This document shows, piece by piece, positions 23,070-34,207 of a DNA stretch of 64,000 nucleotides. The position numbers and the translations under genes are program-made. Every line of letters begins with the position of its first letter. Position 1 is the stretch's first letter. The DNA comes from Sanguinoderma infundibulare (Eukaryota; Basidiomycota; Agaricomycetes; Polyporales; Polyporaceae). The notes below the pieces were generated by a model. That model was not told where the DNA came from. It saw only the letters and a list, made by a program, of their open reading frames with translations, and made no database searches. The stretch covers positions 62,001-126,000 of the forward strand of contig JAVLRN010000001.1 of NCBI GenBank assembly GCA_032821775.1. Reading direction: 5' to 3'.

Positions 23070-23220
23070 ATCACCTGGTGGCAGCATTACAGGGCTCTAC
23101 AATGATTTATCGTATACGGCGGAACCCTGCAGGATTCCATCGTATCCGACGACTTCCTACAGAGTCCTACATGGTGGGGCCGGATCCGGCAAAAATCCTG
23201 CATAGCTCTGCAGGTAGGTT
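23070..23220. repeat. Unclassified dispersed repeat, copy 2 (inverted)
   Basis: Reverse complement carries TGCAGAGCTATGCAGGATTT, then CGGATCCGG and CATGTAGGACTCTGTAGGA, resembling the repeat at 19090-19315. The two copies are inverted and bracket the degraded sulfurase-like locus. Confidence 0.4.
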
Positions 23221-23400
23221 GCGCTTTTGCTGATGCCGGCTTGGGTCATGGTCGTCTGCTCGGCATCATGATTCCCCACCACGATGCTTCTCTGACCACT
23301 GTGGACTTGAAGTGAGCGGGGACAGACGTTCAACATGACTCCAAAAGTTCAATCCCTTGAAGGGCCACCGCCTTGCACTCATCCGTCGAGCTCTGTCTAG

Positions 23401-23830
23401 ATGACTGCAGGGACAAATAGCACTGACAGCCCCTTCCTACGCCTGCTTTCGAACATCCGAGCTCTTGTCGCTGACTCGGACGAGGAGGGTTCGGCCCCTA
23501 ATACAAGTCCATGGCGCCTCCTTGGCCAGGACCGCAGTTCGCTCATCGGCAAGGTGAGATTTGTCGTGATGCGTGGCACCGTGCTAACATACCACCATGG
23601 GGCCCTTCAGATGTGGCCCATTCCCGTCTGCTCTATCGCGTACGGGATCCACCATTTCTACCGGAAGCTCAGACCAAAAACTCCCGAGGGTGACACCCAT
23701 GAAGCTGCCGGAGTTGTGCCTGCTCATCGTGGTCTCGTTGACCGCACCGCCCGACAATGTCATCTTCCAGTTCGCCCATGTCCATTCGGGAAACAGACAG
23801 TACAACGCCATGGGGTATAATACTGCCTAA
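23401..23830 (+). pseudogene. WPV/LPE-family fragment (exons 1-2), frameshifted
   Basis: Exon 1 (23401-23553) encodes MTAGTNSTDSPFLRLL with an acidic stretch. A 57-nt intron leads to exon 2 at 23611 with MWPIPVCSIAYGIHHFYRK. A frame change is needed to continue into LPRVTPMKLPELCLLI, the family LTPLKLPE motif. The same break is present in all three tandem copies that follow, so the gene was already broken before amplification. Everything after the motif is missing. Confidence 0.65.
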
Positions 23831-24901
23831 AGGAGTGACAACACTTGATTTACCACGATCCGAAAATAAGTCCGTAACACACTCCCCGTCTCAGAACAGG
23901 GGATTGACACGTTGGTGTCCATGCGCCCTCATCCGGACGTGTTCTGGACCCTGTACAGAGAGGTCAGACATCAAGATCTAGTGTCATTTGAATTGTAGGG
24001 GAACATACTGGATGTACCAACTCTGGTCGGCGGCGACGCAGAGGCCGTTCCCGTCTGCTCTATCGCGTACGGGATCCACCATTTCTACCGGAAGCTCAGA
24101 CCAAAAACTCCCGAGGGTGACATCCATGAAGCTGCCGGAGTTGTACCTGCTTATCGCGGTCTCGTTGACCGCGCCGCCCGACAATGTCATCTTCCAGTTC
24201 GCCCATGTCCATTCGGGAAACAGACAGTACAACGCCATGGGGTATAATACTGCCTAAAGGAGTGACAACACTTGATTTACCACGATCCGAAAATAAGTCC
24301 GTAACACACTCCCCGTCTCAGAACAGGGGATTGACACGTTGGTGTCCATGCGCCCTCATCCGGACGTGTTCTGGACCCTGTACAGAGAGGTCAGACATCA
24401 AGATCTAGTGTCATTTGAATTGTAGGGGAACATACTGGATGTACCAACTCTGGTCGGCGGCGACGCAGAGGCCGTTCCCGTCTGCTCTATCGCGTACGGG
24501 ATCCACCATTTCTACCGGAAGCTCAGACCAAAAACTCCCGAGGGTGACATCCATGAAGCTGCCGGAGTTGTACCTGCTTATCGCGGTCTCGTTGACCGCG
24601 CCGCCCGACAATGTCATCTTCCAGTTCGCCCATGTCCATTCGGGAAACAGACAGTACAACGCCATGGGGTATAATACTGCCTAAAGGAGTGACAACCCTT
24701 GATTTTACCACGATCCGAAGATAAGTCCGTAACAAACTCCCCGTCTCAGTACAGGGGATTGACATGTTGGTGTCCATGCCCCCTCATCCGGACGTGTTCT
24801 GGACCCTGTACAGAGAGGTCAGACATCAAGATCTAGTGTCATTTGAATTGTAGGGGAACATACTGGATGTACCAACTCTGGTCGGCGGCGACGCAGAGGC
24901 C
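23621..24901. repeat. 427-bp direct tandem triplication
   Basis: Three head-to-tail copies: 23621-24047, 24048-24474, 24475-24901. Each unit contains the WPV/LPE exon-2 fragment, a spacer and (minus strand) the last codons LCVAADQSWYIQYVPLQFK plus stop of the secreted-protein gene at 24839-25648. Copy 2 shares its front half differences with copy 3 (CATCCATGAAG, TTGTACCTG) and its rear half with copy 1 (CACACTCC, AGAACAGG). It therefore looks like the recombinant product of unequal crossing-over between two older copies. Confidence 0.9.
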
Positions 24902-25648
24902 GCCATGAGCGCTGTTGGCGGCGTTGCAGTCGGACGAGAGCCAGGTGACGAGCGATGACTAAAAAGCGAACATGAGACTGAGGCCGTGCAGTGCTGTGCA
25001 ACACGACGCCGACGCACCCAGTCCGAGCGGCAGTACTCGAGTTCGGTCGAGGGGTCCTGGTTGAGGAAGTACGTCAGGCAGGACTGGTACGACATCGTGA
25101 TCTTGTCGGTGGGAGTCTAGATCACCGGCACCGCATCAGCATCACCGTGTAGCAAAACGGGCGACACCAAAGGCAAAGCACTCACCCCAGACGCCGTGGC
25201 GTTGAAGAGGGCGCCGACGTTCTGGCTGTCGTATAGGAGCGCGTCCGCGATGACCTGACAGTCGGCCTCGTTCGGGCCGCCGCTGCTGCCCGAGAAGCAG
25301 AAGGTGTTGCCTGTAGAATCGGATCGCACCCGCAAGTTCGCGTCCAGGTGCAGTCCGTCGTCCGTCAACATGAAGCCAAAGCGAGACCGAATGAGACTGA
25401 GACTCACATGCGGCGCCACACACGTCCACTATGGGGGTGGTCTGGCGCTTGGTCACGAGGCCGTCGGCGGCGACGTGCGGGGCGTCGTTGCAGCGCGAGG
25501 TCGTGAACTTGACATTGTTGTCCTTGCCGGTGAGCCCTTCGGACGTGATGGTCTCGCTAGCGCACTTGATGGGCCCGTTGGAGCCGACGAGGGCGGCGCT
25601 GGCGGTGGCGAGGAAGGTGGCAAGGGGAACGAGGGCGGAAAGCTGCAT
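24839..25648 (-). CDS. Small secreted cysteine-rich protein, possibly Y3-like glycan-binding
   Basis: Four exons (25408-25648, 25186-25310, 25018-25116, 24839-24958) join in frame to 194 aa. A signal peptide (MQLSALVPLATFLATASAAL) and propeptide end at a KR|Q kexin-type site. The mature part reads VDVCGAACNTFCFSGSSGG, CQVIADALLYDSQN, SYQSCLTYFLN, WLSSDCNAANS and GGLCVAADQSWY, with about eight cysteines. This pattern recalls the basidiomycete Y3-type glycan-binding domain; the assignment is from memory and moderate. The 3' end is the sequence amplified in the 427-bp triplication, so extra copies of the last 20 codons lie downstream without their gene. Confidence 0.7.
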
Positions 25649-25760
25649 GATGGCGATCGACGTGCCGGTGAGGTGAGCGACGGAGATGAAGGACTGAAGG
25701 TAGAACCGCTGACACGAGGGTGAAGCGGGTTGGGGAGCTTGTAGGTGGAGATCGGGGCCG

Positions 25761-25766
25761 TTTATA
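25761..25766 (-). promoter_or_regulatory. TATA box of the secreted-protein gene
   Basis: TATAAA on the minus strand about 113 bp upstream of the ATG at 25648. Confidence 0.5.
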
Positions 25767-25769
25767 ACC

Positions 25770-26577
25770 GCGGCTCGATGCTGCGACGAGCTGGTTCGAT
25801 GCTGCGAATTAGCCCTTGGTGAGAGCTAGTTTGGACCGACCACGATGCAATGTGCGGCGCATCTGTCATTTTGCGACGTCCATCTTCAAAAAAACTCGGC
25901 TGAACGGTCATGATTCGCCGCCGCGCCTGATACAGTTTGAGTGGCACGAGAAGTTGGTGGAGAGAAGGCGCTTCGGTCCGCCTCCGAAGGTTCACAGGAC
26001 GGGAGTGCTCGCCGTTGAGCAGGTGACTGCATGCAACGTGCGAGCGGTGAATAGACGGCAAGAAGGTCGTACATCAGGATAAAAGGCAGTGCAAAAACGG
26101 AGACAGTACAGCCAGGGATTGGCCAGGGAAACCTAGATTTGCTTTTGAAGTTCGCGACCATCATTCCGAATGGGAGTGATCATAGGGCGTACCTGACCTG
26201 CTCCTGAAGCAAAGAGACGGCGGGCAGGAGTCCGTGGCACTTGCGAAGAGGAATCTGAAAATACAGTCTGCGTGATGTTGTTTGCCAAGGGGTACCTCCT
26301 TCCAATCACGCATTCCTGCTTTCCATGGCGCTCCGACGACTGAGGCCTGAGGTGATGGACAGGTTGCTCAGAGCGTCCATGCCCACTATGGCCATACGGT
26401 ACGTGTACGTTACGCCTTCTGGTATTTCCGCGCTTCCTCGTCCACAAGTCACAGTCATGTCATAGGTTACGTCTCGTTCTGCGGTTCATCTCCTGAGCTG
26501 TCAGACCAGGAACGTCGACCCACGTATTCACCATGCATTTTGGATTGCGACCGGGCGCATCAGTACTTCCGGAAATT
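25770..26577. other. Intergenic, no supported gene
   Basis: Short frames without recognisable motifs on both strands. Confidence 0.4.
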
Positions 26578-26683
26578 GCTTAATGGTGCTTAACGGGGCC
26601 ATTAAGCACCGTTAAGCACGTTAAGCTGCCGTTAAGCACGTTAAGCTGCCGTTAAGCACGGTAAGCCGATAAGCCGTAAGCAG
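26578..26683. repeat. GTTAAGC short tandem repeats with hairpin
   Basis: Begins with a palindrome (GGTGCTTAA...TTAAGCACC), then two 20-bp units built from GTTAAGCACG and TTAAGCTGCC, decaying into GTAAGCC units. A second short run (GTTAAGCC repeated) lies near 26858-26880, next to AAATCCGG, which also occurs near 26825. Confidence 0.7.
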
Positions 26684-27473
26684 GCCTCGAAGCGCCCGTA
26701 AGTTCCGCCACTGACGACCTCCCTTCTACCAGCACCGCTCCCCCGCACTCTGACTGGCACACGGCGGGGGACAAAGAGATGTCTCCTCGACACGTTGGAG
26801 GTAGAAGTTTGCCCAGGATATCCACCAAAATCCGGGGGGGAGGATGGCCATTTTCTGTTAAGCCGTTAAGCCGTTAAGCAAAATCCGGCTTTACTGATGT
26901 GACTGCGATCCTTGTTTCTACCCACGAGCGTTAGGATAAACATGGCACGAACATACGTACATACAGCAGCGCCGGGGGCAAATGGATGCTAAAAGCCTAA
27001 ACACCCAGCCAACGGTGCTTCCATTCATGCTCGTGCGTTTGATGCTGCCCCTCGCCCTCGCCCAGCAGACACGAGACCTTGACGGTGGAGAAGCAAGGAT
27101 AGAGACGTGAAGCTGCTTGGTGTCTTGGTGCCTTGGAGAAAGCGTAGGAAGACAATTGGGGAGAACGGGCGATGGTGAAAGTACAATGACGAGCAGGGGA
27201 GGCACCTGGGTGGGAACCACTGGAGCGGCAGAACAAAAGGTCGCTATAGCCGCGCATTCCGACGATCCGAAGTGAGGTTTACAAACTCCGCTTGGCCGAT
27301 GGCTTCTGTCTTTGTCTGGGTTCGAATAAGTTGACACTCAGAGGCTGTGCTTGCCTTTAGCGGAGCTGGAAACGTGTCTGATACCTGCCTCGTGTCCGCC
27401 ATGGCAATCAATTGTAGGGGGACGTGAACAATGCCGCCGTGTCCTTCGACGCAAAGCGCACTCTTCTCAGGAG

Positions 27474-27480
27474 TATAAAA
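27474..27480 (+). promoter_or_regulatory. TATA box of the AA9 gene
   Basis: TATAAAA 157 bp before the ATG at 27637, fitting a strongly induced secreted-enzyme gene. Confidence 0.55.
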
Positions 27481-27636
27481 CCTCGTTTACGCCGGACGGG
27501 AACCTCGTGTTTCCATTTACTGCCGGATAGTCCAACGAGCTGCTCTTGAGGAGAGTTCACGACCTCACGATCCTTTCCATCCCATCCTACACTTTCTCCC
27601 CGCTTATCTTGTTATTTTCACGATTTCACGCCGACC

Positions 27637-29010
27637 ATGAAGCGATTCGCTGCTGTCTTTGCTGCCGTCTCTGCTGCTGTGCCGTACGTGGCTGCCCATG
27701 GCTTCGTTAGCCAGGTGATTATCGATGGCCAAACGTACGAGGGCAACGTGCCCAACGATCACCAAGGTGCGTGGGTGCGACCATCGCAGATGCAGGCGAA
27801 TCTCACCCGGATGCACTTGGAGCAGGTCCCAGCCCGATCCGCCTGGTGTCCGACATCAGCCCGGTCAAGGGTTCCTCCAACAATGACCTCTTCTGCGGCC
27901 TCAACGCGGCCCTTGCCGAGATGGTCGTTCCTGCCAACCCTGGCAGCAACGTTACCTTCCAGTGGTCCGGAGGCGGGGGCCAGAAGTGGCCCCACAACAC
28001 CGGTCCGCTCATGACCTACATGGCGTCCTGCGGAAGCACTTCGTGCGACAAGTTCGACTCGCTGGACGCGGAGTGGTTCAAGATTGATGAGGCGGGGAAG
28101 AAGGATGCTGATACTTGGATCCAACAAGACATCAGTGAGTAACGTTCTTCCGCTTGGGTCCTCTCGCTTTTTCTCCTCCCTACGGATCCGTACCGCGTTT
28201 TCTTTGCTCGTCTGTCTGTTCCTGTTCGGAGAGTATAGCCTTCCACGTCACAGTACCCGACTGGAATTTTTGTGTTTTCTTCGCCAGTCTCGTTTCTCTT
28301 GTTTCGAATGCGAATATTGACATTCTGATCGCAGTGAACGGCGACTCCTATACCCTCACCCTTCCTCAGAACCTCAGTCCTGGAGGTTACCTCATCCGTC
28401 ACGAGGTAAGCATTCTTGTCTAGCGCTCGCTTGGCTTTGACCAACAAGAGTCTCCTGTAGATCATCGCCCTCCACTTGGCTGTCACCGTAGGCGGCGCCG
28501 AGTTCTACCCCTCCTGCACCCAGATCCAGGTCGGCGGCAACGGCAACGGGCAGCCCAACCAGACCGTGCACTTCCCCGGTGCTTACAGCGACACCGATCC
28601 GGGCATCTTTGACCCTACAGTAAGCTTCCTAATCCGTTGCTTCCGCGTTCAACCCTCTGACTCGCCGCCCTACTAATTAGGTCTTCGACTCCGGATCAAC
28701 GTACGACTTCCCCGGTCCTGCCTTGTCGAACCTCGCCTCGACCCAGGAAGAGGTCACGCCTGCTGTATCGAGCGTAGCGTTCCCGTCGGGCACCGCTGTC
28801 GCGACACCAAGTACTGGCAAGGGATCGGGCGCGAGCGCCACCCAGGGCTCCGCTCCATCTGCTTCCGCCGTTGGATCCAGCCAGACGTCGAGCAACGCGT
28901 CCTGCAAGCTGAAGAAACGGGACTCGAGCGATAGCTCAGAGGACCTGTTCGTCGTCCGCCCGCGGCACTTCAGCCGCGTCATGGCGCGCTTGCTCCGTCA
29001 TTCGTCGTAG
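27637..29010 (+). CDS. AA9 lytic polysaccharide monooxygenase (formerly GH61)
   Basis: Five exons (27637-27766, 27826-28134, 28335-28405, 28461-28619, 28681-29010) give 332 aa. A signal peptide ends VAA|HGFVSQ, so the mature protein starts with the copper-brace His. Family marks: NDHQGPSPIRLVSDISPVKG, CGLNA, VTFQWSGGGGQKWPHNTGP (second copper His), YLIRHEIIALH and the axial Tyr region EFYPSCTQIQV. Such enzymes oxidatively cleave cellulose or hemicellulose outside the cell with copper and an electron donor. There is no CBM1. Instead a Ser/Thr-rich linker leads to a Cys- and Lys/Arg-containing tail (SCKLKKRDSS, RVMARLLRHSS), unusual for a secreted enzyme. The third intron-exon join (DIM-NGDSY) is inferred. 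Confidence 0.92.
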
Positions 29011-30645
29011 GCGGACACCGATGACGCTACTTTATGATGTTTATAGATTATAGGCGATACACATACTCCCAGGGCGGGTCCTGGAGTTATGCGATATACG
29101 ATCTCACGACGCTCTATTTATTGTATTTATACCTCACGCTCCTTTGTAGCTATTAGTTGTTCAGTGTAATGCTATATTATCCGGTTCTTTTCCACTCGAC
29201 AAGCAGATGAAGCACAACGAGTGGACTCGGTGTGCCCAAGCATGATCTAGGCATCCTCGTCGCATCCCAGGGGAGGCTTGAGGAATGCCAACGCAACGCA
29301 ACCCAGCAACGCCCGATGCGGCCAACAGGGGCATTGCCCTGACGGCAGCTGATTGTCGAACGCAACGGGCTCTGACAATCGAGCATGAACCGGCACACCA
29401 TCTCGGGCCCCTCTCTCCTTGGGTGAGTAGTACCGAAGGTCCGCGGGCCAACGTTGGTGCTTACCGAGATGGGTGCGAAGTCTAGGCTCCTGCGGTGGTT
29501 ATCCACTCGCTCTGTTCGCAATTCAGGGTGGGACGAAGGTTTCGGCTAGTCGGCTTGGAGACTTAGGAGGAGGGTCGGGGCGAGTTGTAAGCGTCTCTGG
29601 GATGGTTGCGGCCCCCCAAGTGATATCCGCCGTGGCGTTCAATACCGCTGCGCGTGGCTGGGGTGGGCGTTGAACTTCGCTGAAGTAGCTGTGTATGTCG
29701 AGACAGACTTCGGGGAGAGGGCCGTGTGATTCGGGTTTCGCAATGCCCAGGATGCGAAGAGATCGTACTGCGGTTCGCGGATCGTCATAAGAAAGATCAA
29801 GCCGGCGGTAATGCCGTTGGAAGGATCTTGCCTTCTCGGGGAACCGCAGTGTAAACCGAGGGCAGGTTTGGAATGGGACGGGTTCGATCACCCGCCTAAC
29901 ATGAATGTTGTGATGCTCCGAGCGTGGCTCGTCACGAAATGCTCCCTTATCGCGTTCATTAAAAATATAGTTCGAGGGCGAAGCGAGCCCCAGACCAGCA
30001 GCACCGTACTGTCGCAGCCCAGACTTTTTTCGAAATCGAAGGGGTGACTCCAACTAATAGATAGTGGGCGGGGCGGATCAGAGAGGGTCGGTTTGGGCCG
30101 TCCGACTGCCAATCGCGGAAAGCAGTGTCGTCGAAACCACATCCCGCCACAAAGCGCACTGCCAGCGCCCATATTGCCATCTCTGCATTCTTATCTCCTT
30201 CGCCCTCTGGAAGATCGTCCCGGATCTGTGTCAAAAGTTTGTTGATAGGAGAAGGAGCGATGAGCGAGTCTGTCTGCATCCTTGCCACACAAGTGCATAC
30301 CCAACCTCGAGAAGCACCTACACATAATCTCGCAGGTCGCGGTGAGTGCGACGGCCTCAGTTTCAAACTCAGGGTTTCGATGTGTACTGTGGAGCTCACG
30401 CCGCGATCAGAGCCATGGCGATAGATCCTTGCGTACAGAACCGCAACAGTAGGATCTGAATTTGGACTGATCGAGGAGACAGGAGGTTGGCGCTCAGTCT
30501 GCTCGTCCTCGACGCCCCAGCGGATGCAACGAAAAAGGTATTCGTCTTTCCGATCTTCACTTCCACGTTCTCTTCAGCGCCAGGCGCATAAATTCTCAGA
30601 TTTTTTCCAGCTCATCCTCGTCCCCTCCCCCCACTCTCTCCCAGT
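29011..30645. other. Intergenic and 5' region of the regulator gene
   Basis: No supported gene. A minus-strand frame at 29523-30053 (176 codons) has no recognisable motif. The last 150 bases are pyrimidine-rich, as expected for the leader of the downstream gene. Confidence 0.4.
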
Positions 30646-32503
30646 ATGTCTGCCGCCCAGGTTACCTTCGACGACTACGCATTCCCCAGCCCCAGATCCC
30701 CACAGTCGTACGAGATTAACCTGGGCCATGGCGTTCCGCACCCGGCGTCGTTATACCCTCATGGGCACCTGGACGCTTCTATGGCTGGTCCTCACTTGGA
30801 CAGACAGATATCCCATATACCTGTTGAGTCGACAACGCATCCCCTCCTCGCTGAGCAGCCGGACTTTGTCATGCAGTATCACCTGCCTGGCGCACCTGGG
30901 CCTTTCGTAGACGTTCATCAGCCGTACCCCATGGACGGTCGACCTCCGTCTCCTCGCGGCCTCTACGCCGCTACTTCTGGCTGGAACGGCACAAATCCGT
31001 ATGTGGGGTACTACAACCCTAGCCACGCTTTCCTGCAAAACCTCCAGTCCGTCATCGAGTCCACGCACACCGTCCAGACTCAGCAGCAAAACGCGGCGAA
31101 CATGGCCGCCTCGGCGCACCAAGGCTCGGGGCCGTCCCAGAGCAACTGGTCGCTCTCCGGCTCTCTCGATCCCAACACGGGCGTGTTCCAGCGCAACGTC
31201 GAGCACCCGCGGCTCCGCACCGCTCAGGCGTGCGAGAAGTGTCGTGCTCGGAAGGCAAAGGTGCGTCGTTCGTGCCGACCACGCTCTTCCTCTCTTTGAC
31301 CGGCTCCGTCTGCACACTCTGCAGTGTAGCGGCGAGAAACCCTGCGGGCGTTGCAAATCCAGAGGCCTTCCGTGCGAGTACGCGTCCGAGCGGAAGATGC
31401 GTGGCCCGAACAAAAACAAGCGCAAGACCGCTGTGCCGCCCCAAACCCGAGTTGCGACCCCGCCCACCGCCTCGGAACGTGTGATACCCGACGCCGCATC
31501 GACGCCGGCGAGCTCAGACTCAGAGAGTGCGACCACGTCAGATCACCGACGCTCAGAGTCGACTCCTGGCACCTTCGCCCCCTATACCGTAGAAATCCCT
31601 TCGGCGCAAAGCAGCCCAGCTCCTGCCCACAGTGCGTCCCCTCCTGCAGCCGACGCCCGCCGGCCTCGCGCCGCTACCGTTGGACAGAACCCCTCGGGGA
31701 CGTCCCGCAACACGCCTGCGTGCTTCGAGGCTGTGCGCACGGGCTTTGCCAAGCCGCGTCCACCCCCGCTCGACCTCTCGGAGGAGCGTGAGATGTACCC
31801 CCGTCTGCTGGCCGAGTACGCGCGCAACGCCGGGCAGGGCCCGTTCCCCGTCCCCATCCCGGTCGAGAACAGCAACAAGCGCACTTCGCTGCCGGCGTAC
31901 CTCCTGCAGTCGTACAGCCGCGTCGCCCTCCACAACTCGAACGAGGGCTCGGCCGCGGTCGGGGTCCCTGTCCCTGTGCCGCTTGATACCCAGTACGTCC
32001 GTTTTTTGCGTCGTCTTCGCCCACTGTCACTGTCCTGACTGATATCGCCCGCCTCTCGCAGCGCCATCCCGCACGACGTGAGCGGCTTCCTGAACCCGTC
32101 GCCCATCGACACCATGGCGGCGTCGTTCCCCCCGCCGAGCGCGCAGGCGCTGTCGAACTCGCCCGTCGTGTCCACGCCGATCACCCCGCTCTCGCTCGCG
32201 TACGACAGCCTGATGTACTCCGACGGGACGTCCGCGCTCGACAATGGCTATGGGGCCTTCGGGCTCTCCCCCACGTCCTCCGACGGCGGGAACATGGGCG
32301 CGTACGGCGGGATGGAGGACATCCTCCAGGCGAAGGACTTTGAGCAGGACGGGTGGGACGTCGCTGCGGTCGCTGCGGTGGCCGCGGCCGCGGCTGCGGA
32401 GAGCCAGCTGGCGGAGGACGACGAGACGCCACGTGCGACGCCGAACGACGACGCGCTCATCGCTGAGTTGGACTTGATGGGCCCGGTGGAGGCTGCGCCA
32501 TAG
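30646..32503 (+). CDS. Zn2Cys6 fungal transcription factor
   Basis: Exons 30646-31260, 31325-31992 and 32062-32503 join in frame to 574 aa. The zinc cluster (about residues 198-224) is CEKCRARKAKC then CGRCKSRGLPC, with all six cysteines correctly spaced; the first intron splits it between KAK and C. A basic stretch (KMRGPNKNKRK) follows, as usual for DNA contact. The flanks are Ser/Pro/Ala-rich. The C-terminus has a poly-Ala run and an acidic end (ELDLMGPVEA) that could be an activation region. No fungal-specific middle homology region was seen. Targets unknown. Confidence 0.88.
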
Positions 32504-33548
32504 AGGGTTGGTTCGTTAGGTTCGGTTTGCTTCTCGTCCCCGCTCTATTCCTTTCATGCTTTGCTGTTTGCTGCTCGCGTCGCCTTCGTATGTATCGGTA
32601 TAACTGTATAACCATATAACCATATAACCATCACTGCTGTATCTAGTATATACCTAGTACCCGTGTATCGAGTAGACTAGGATTGGAATAGCATCGCGAA
32701 GCGATTTCCCGTCTTATCATGGCTTTCGAGGGACGTTTACCTCGTATCGAACTTTGAATCTGATGCTCCCCCCTAGGGAAGGGAATCGTCCCCTAGATGC
32801 AATCTTCGCATCCGGCGAAGTTTACGTCTGCAACCGATTGACCTTCGGGAGCTCATCGGCGGGGAGCGCAAAAAAGAAACATGCGGTCGTCAAGTTCTCG
32901 AGCACATGTTTCTTGCCTGCAGTCGCAATCGTCCCGAAGCTGTCTCATGATTTCTTGCCAATGGCCGTGAGTTCGACAGCAAAGGAATGATTATAGCCGC
33001 TGCGTGGCGTGGCCAGGGAAATCCGAGAGCTGCATGACTCGCGATTGATCGAGCTGCGCACCTCGCAGAGCACGTTCGAGGCATTGGCTCGACGATGGCT
33101 TCGCATTAAATTCGAGAACAATGTTCAGGAATGATGGAGCGTATTTGGTATGAGCACACCGAACCGGCGGCTTTTGAGCAGCGGATAAAAGATTTTTGAA
33201 GCCTGAACAGGGGTGCTCTGGCATTACAGGGGGCGGCGCAAGTTGAACTTGGATCATTTCCAACGTATTCAAGACTCCAAGGGCTCCAAGATATGTATGG
33301 ATTGCGGGATGGGGAAGTCTGACGGACGCACCCTTTGAACGCAGCAAGAGAACGGAGGGCATCGATATGCCAGCATCGTCCGAAGAGCCGGCAGCGAGCA
33401 ATCCAGCGAGCCGTTGGTACATTTAGGAGTCGTCATAACAGTCGATCCAGAACACCGCCGATGAGACTCGGCGGACTTGGCGAAATTCTCTTCACGACAA
33501 CAAGGCGACGAAAAAGGACGACAGCCAAAGCGAGGTCTTGCTTTGGTT
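32504..33548. other. Intergenic, convergent 3' ends
   Basis: Three repeats of TATAACCA near 32600-32632 in the 3' region of the regulator gene. No supported gene up to the LSM6 stop. Confidence 0.4.
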
Positions 33549-33981
33549 CTACAACGCTTCTGCAGCGGAGATATATAGTACTTACGGGCCAAGTTCATCA
33601 GTCTGCAGGCGCATATATGATCGGAGAGCACGCACCATTGTTGCCACGGATGAATGCATCTCCGTAACGGTTCGTGGCCCTCCCATTTACGTGCTCCTCG
33701 GTCTGCTCAAGCGCGATATTCATGTAGCCGTCCAAGCAGGACAAGATTCCTGCGGCTGAGGTCAGTATATGCACAGCACGATGAAATCCGGCAGGAATCG
33801 TCAATCGAAAACGCTTTGGCTTACCTCGATAATCAACACCGGAAGTCAATCGGACGACCACTCGTTTTCCGACGACGCCCTTCAAGAACTCGGTTGGCGA
33901 GCCAGAAGCTGAGGGCGGCGGCGGCGGCGGAGAAGGCTCAGCAGCTGCCGGAGGTGGGGGTGGAGGAGTAGAGTCGTCCAT
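33549..33981 (-). CDS. LSM6: LSm6, U6 snRNA-associated Sm-like protein
   Basis: Exons 33825-33981, 33636-33749 and 33549-33580 join in frame to 100 aa. After a poly-Pro N-terminus (MDDSTPPPP), the Sm1 motif (FLKGVVGKRVVVRLTSGVDYRG, then LSCLDGYMNIALEQTEE) and Sm2 (DAFIRGNNVLYISA) match LSm6. The protein is a ring subunit of Lsm2-8 (U6 snRNA, splicing) and Lsm1-7 (mRNA decapping). Fungal and animal LSm6 are about 80-90 aa; the extra length is the Pro-rich start. Intron positions follow codon phases exactly. It is divergent from the gene at 34208 with only 226 bp between the starts. Confidence 0.95.
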
Positions 33982-34207
33982 CTCGGCACTCCGACGGGGT
34001 GATCGTCGTAGACGTCGATGGGCTCGAGAGTGCGCGTTGGCGAGCTCGTCGGCTTTCGGCACTTGGCGGACGGCGCTAAATGTGGGCGCCAGTTCGTGAA
34101 CTCACGGCTGGGTGGCGGGGAGCCGCGGCTTGCATGTGTTCCACTGCCCGCCGCCACTGAGAGAGTCCTATGACGATCGTCTCTGCTTTCGAGTCTCTCG
34201 CTGCCCG
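33982..34207. promoter_or_regulatory. Short divergent promoter, LSM6 / ArAE-like gene
   Basis: 226 bp between the two start codons. No TATA box is obvious on either strand. Both genes must share or overlap their control region. Confidence 0.5.

Noticed and set aside
23621..24901. Regular direct repeats as a possible CRISPR or satellite array
   Set aside because: Units are 427 bp, contiguous and contain coding fragments of two neighbouring genes; this is a tandem duplication in a fungal genome.
29523..30053. Minus-strand ORF of 176 codons
   Set aside because: No recognisable motif, no splice partner and unremarkable composition; kept as intergenic.
31052..31536. Minus-strand ORFs inside the Zn2Cys6 gene
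   Set aside because: Shadows of GC-rich coding sequence; the plus strand carries the zinc cluster.
32991..33422. Minus-strand ORF of 143 codons downstream of LSM6
   Set aside because: No motif; position is compatible with LSM6 3' flank; not supported beyond being open.
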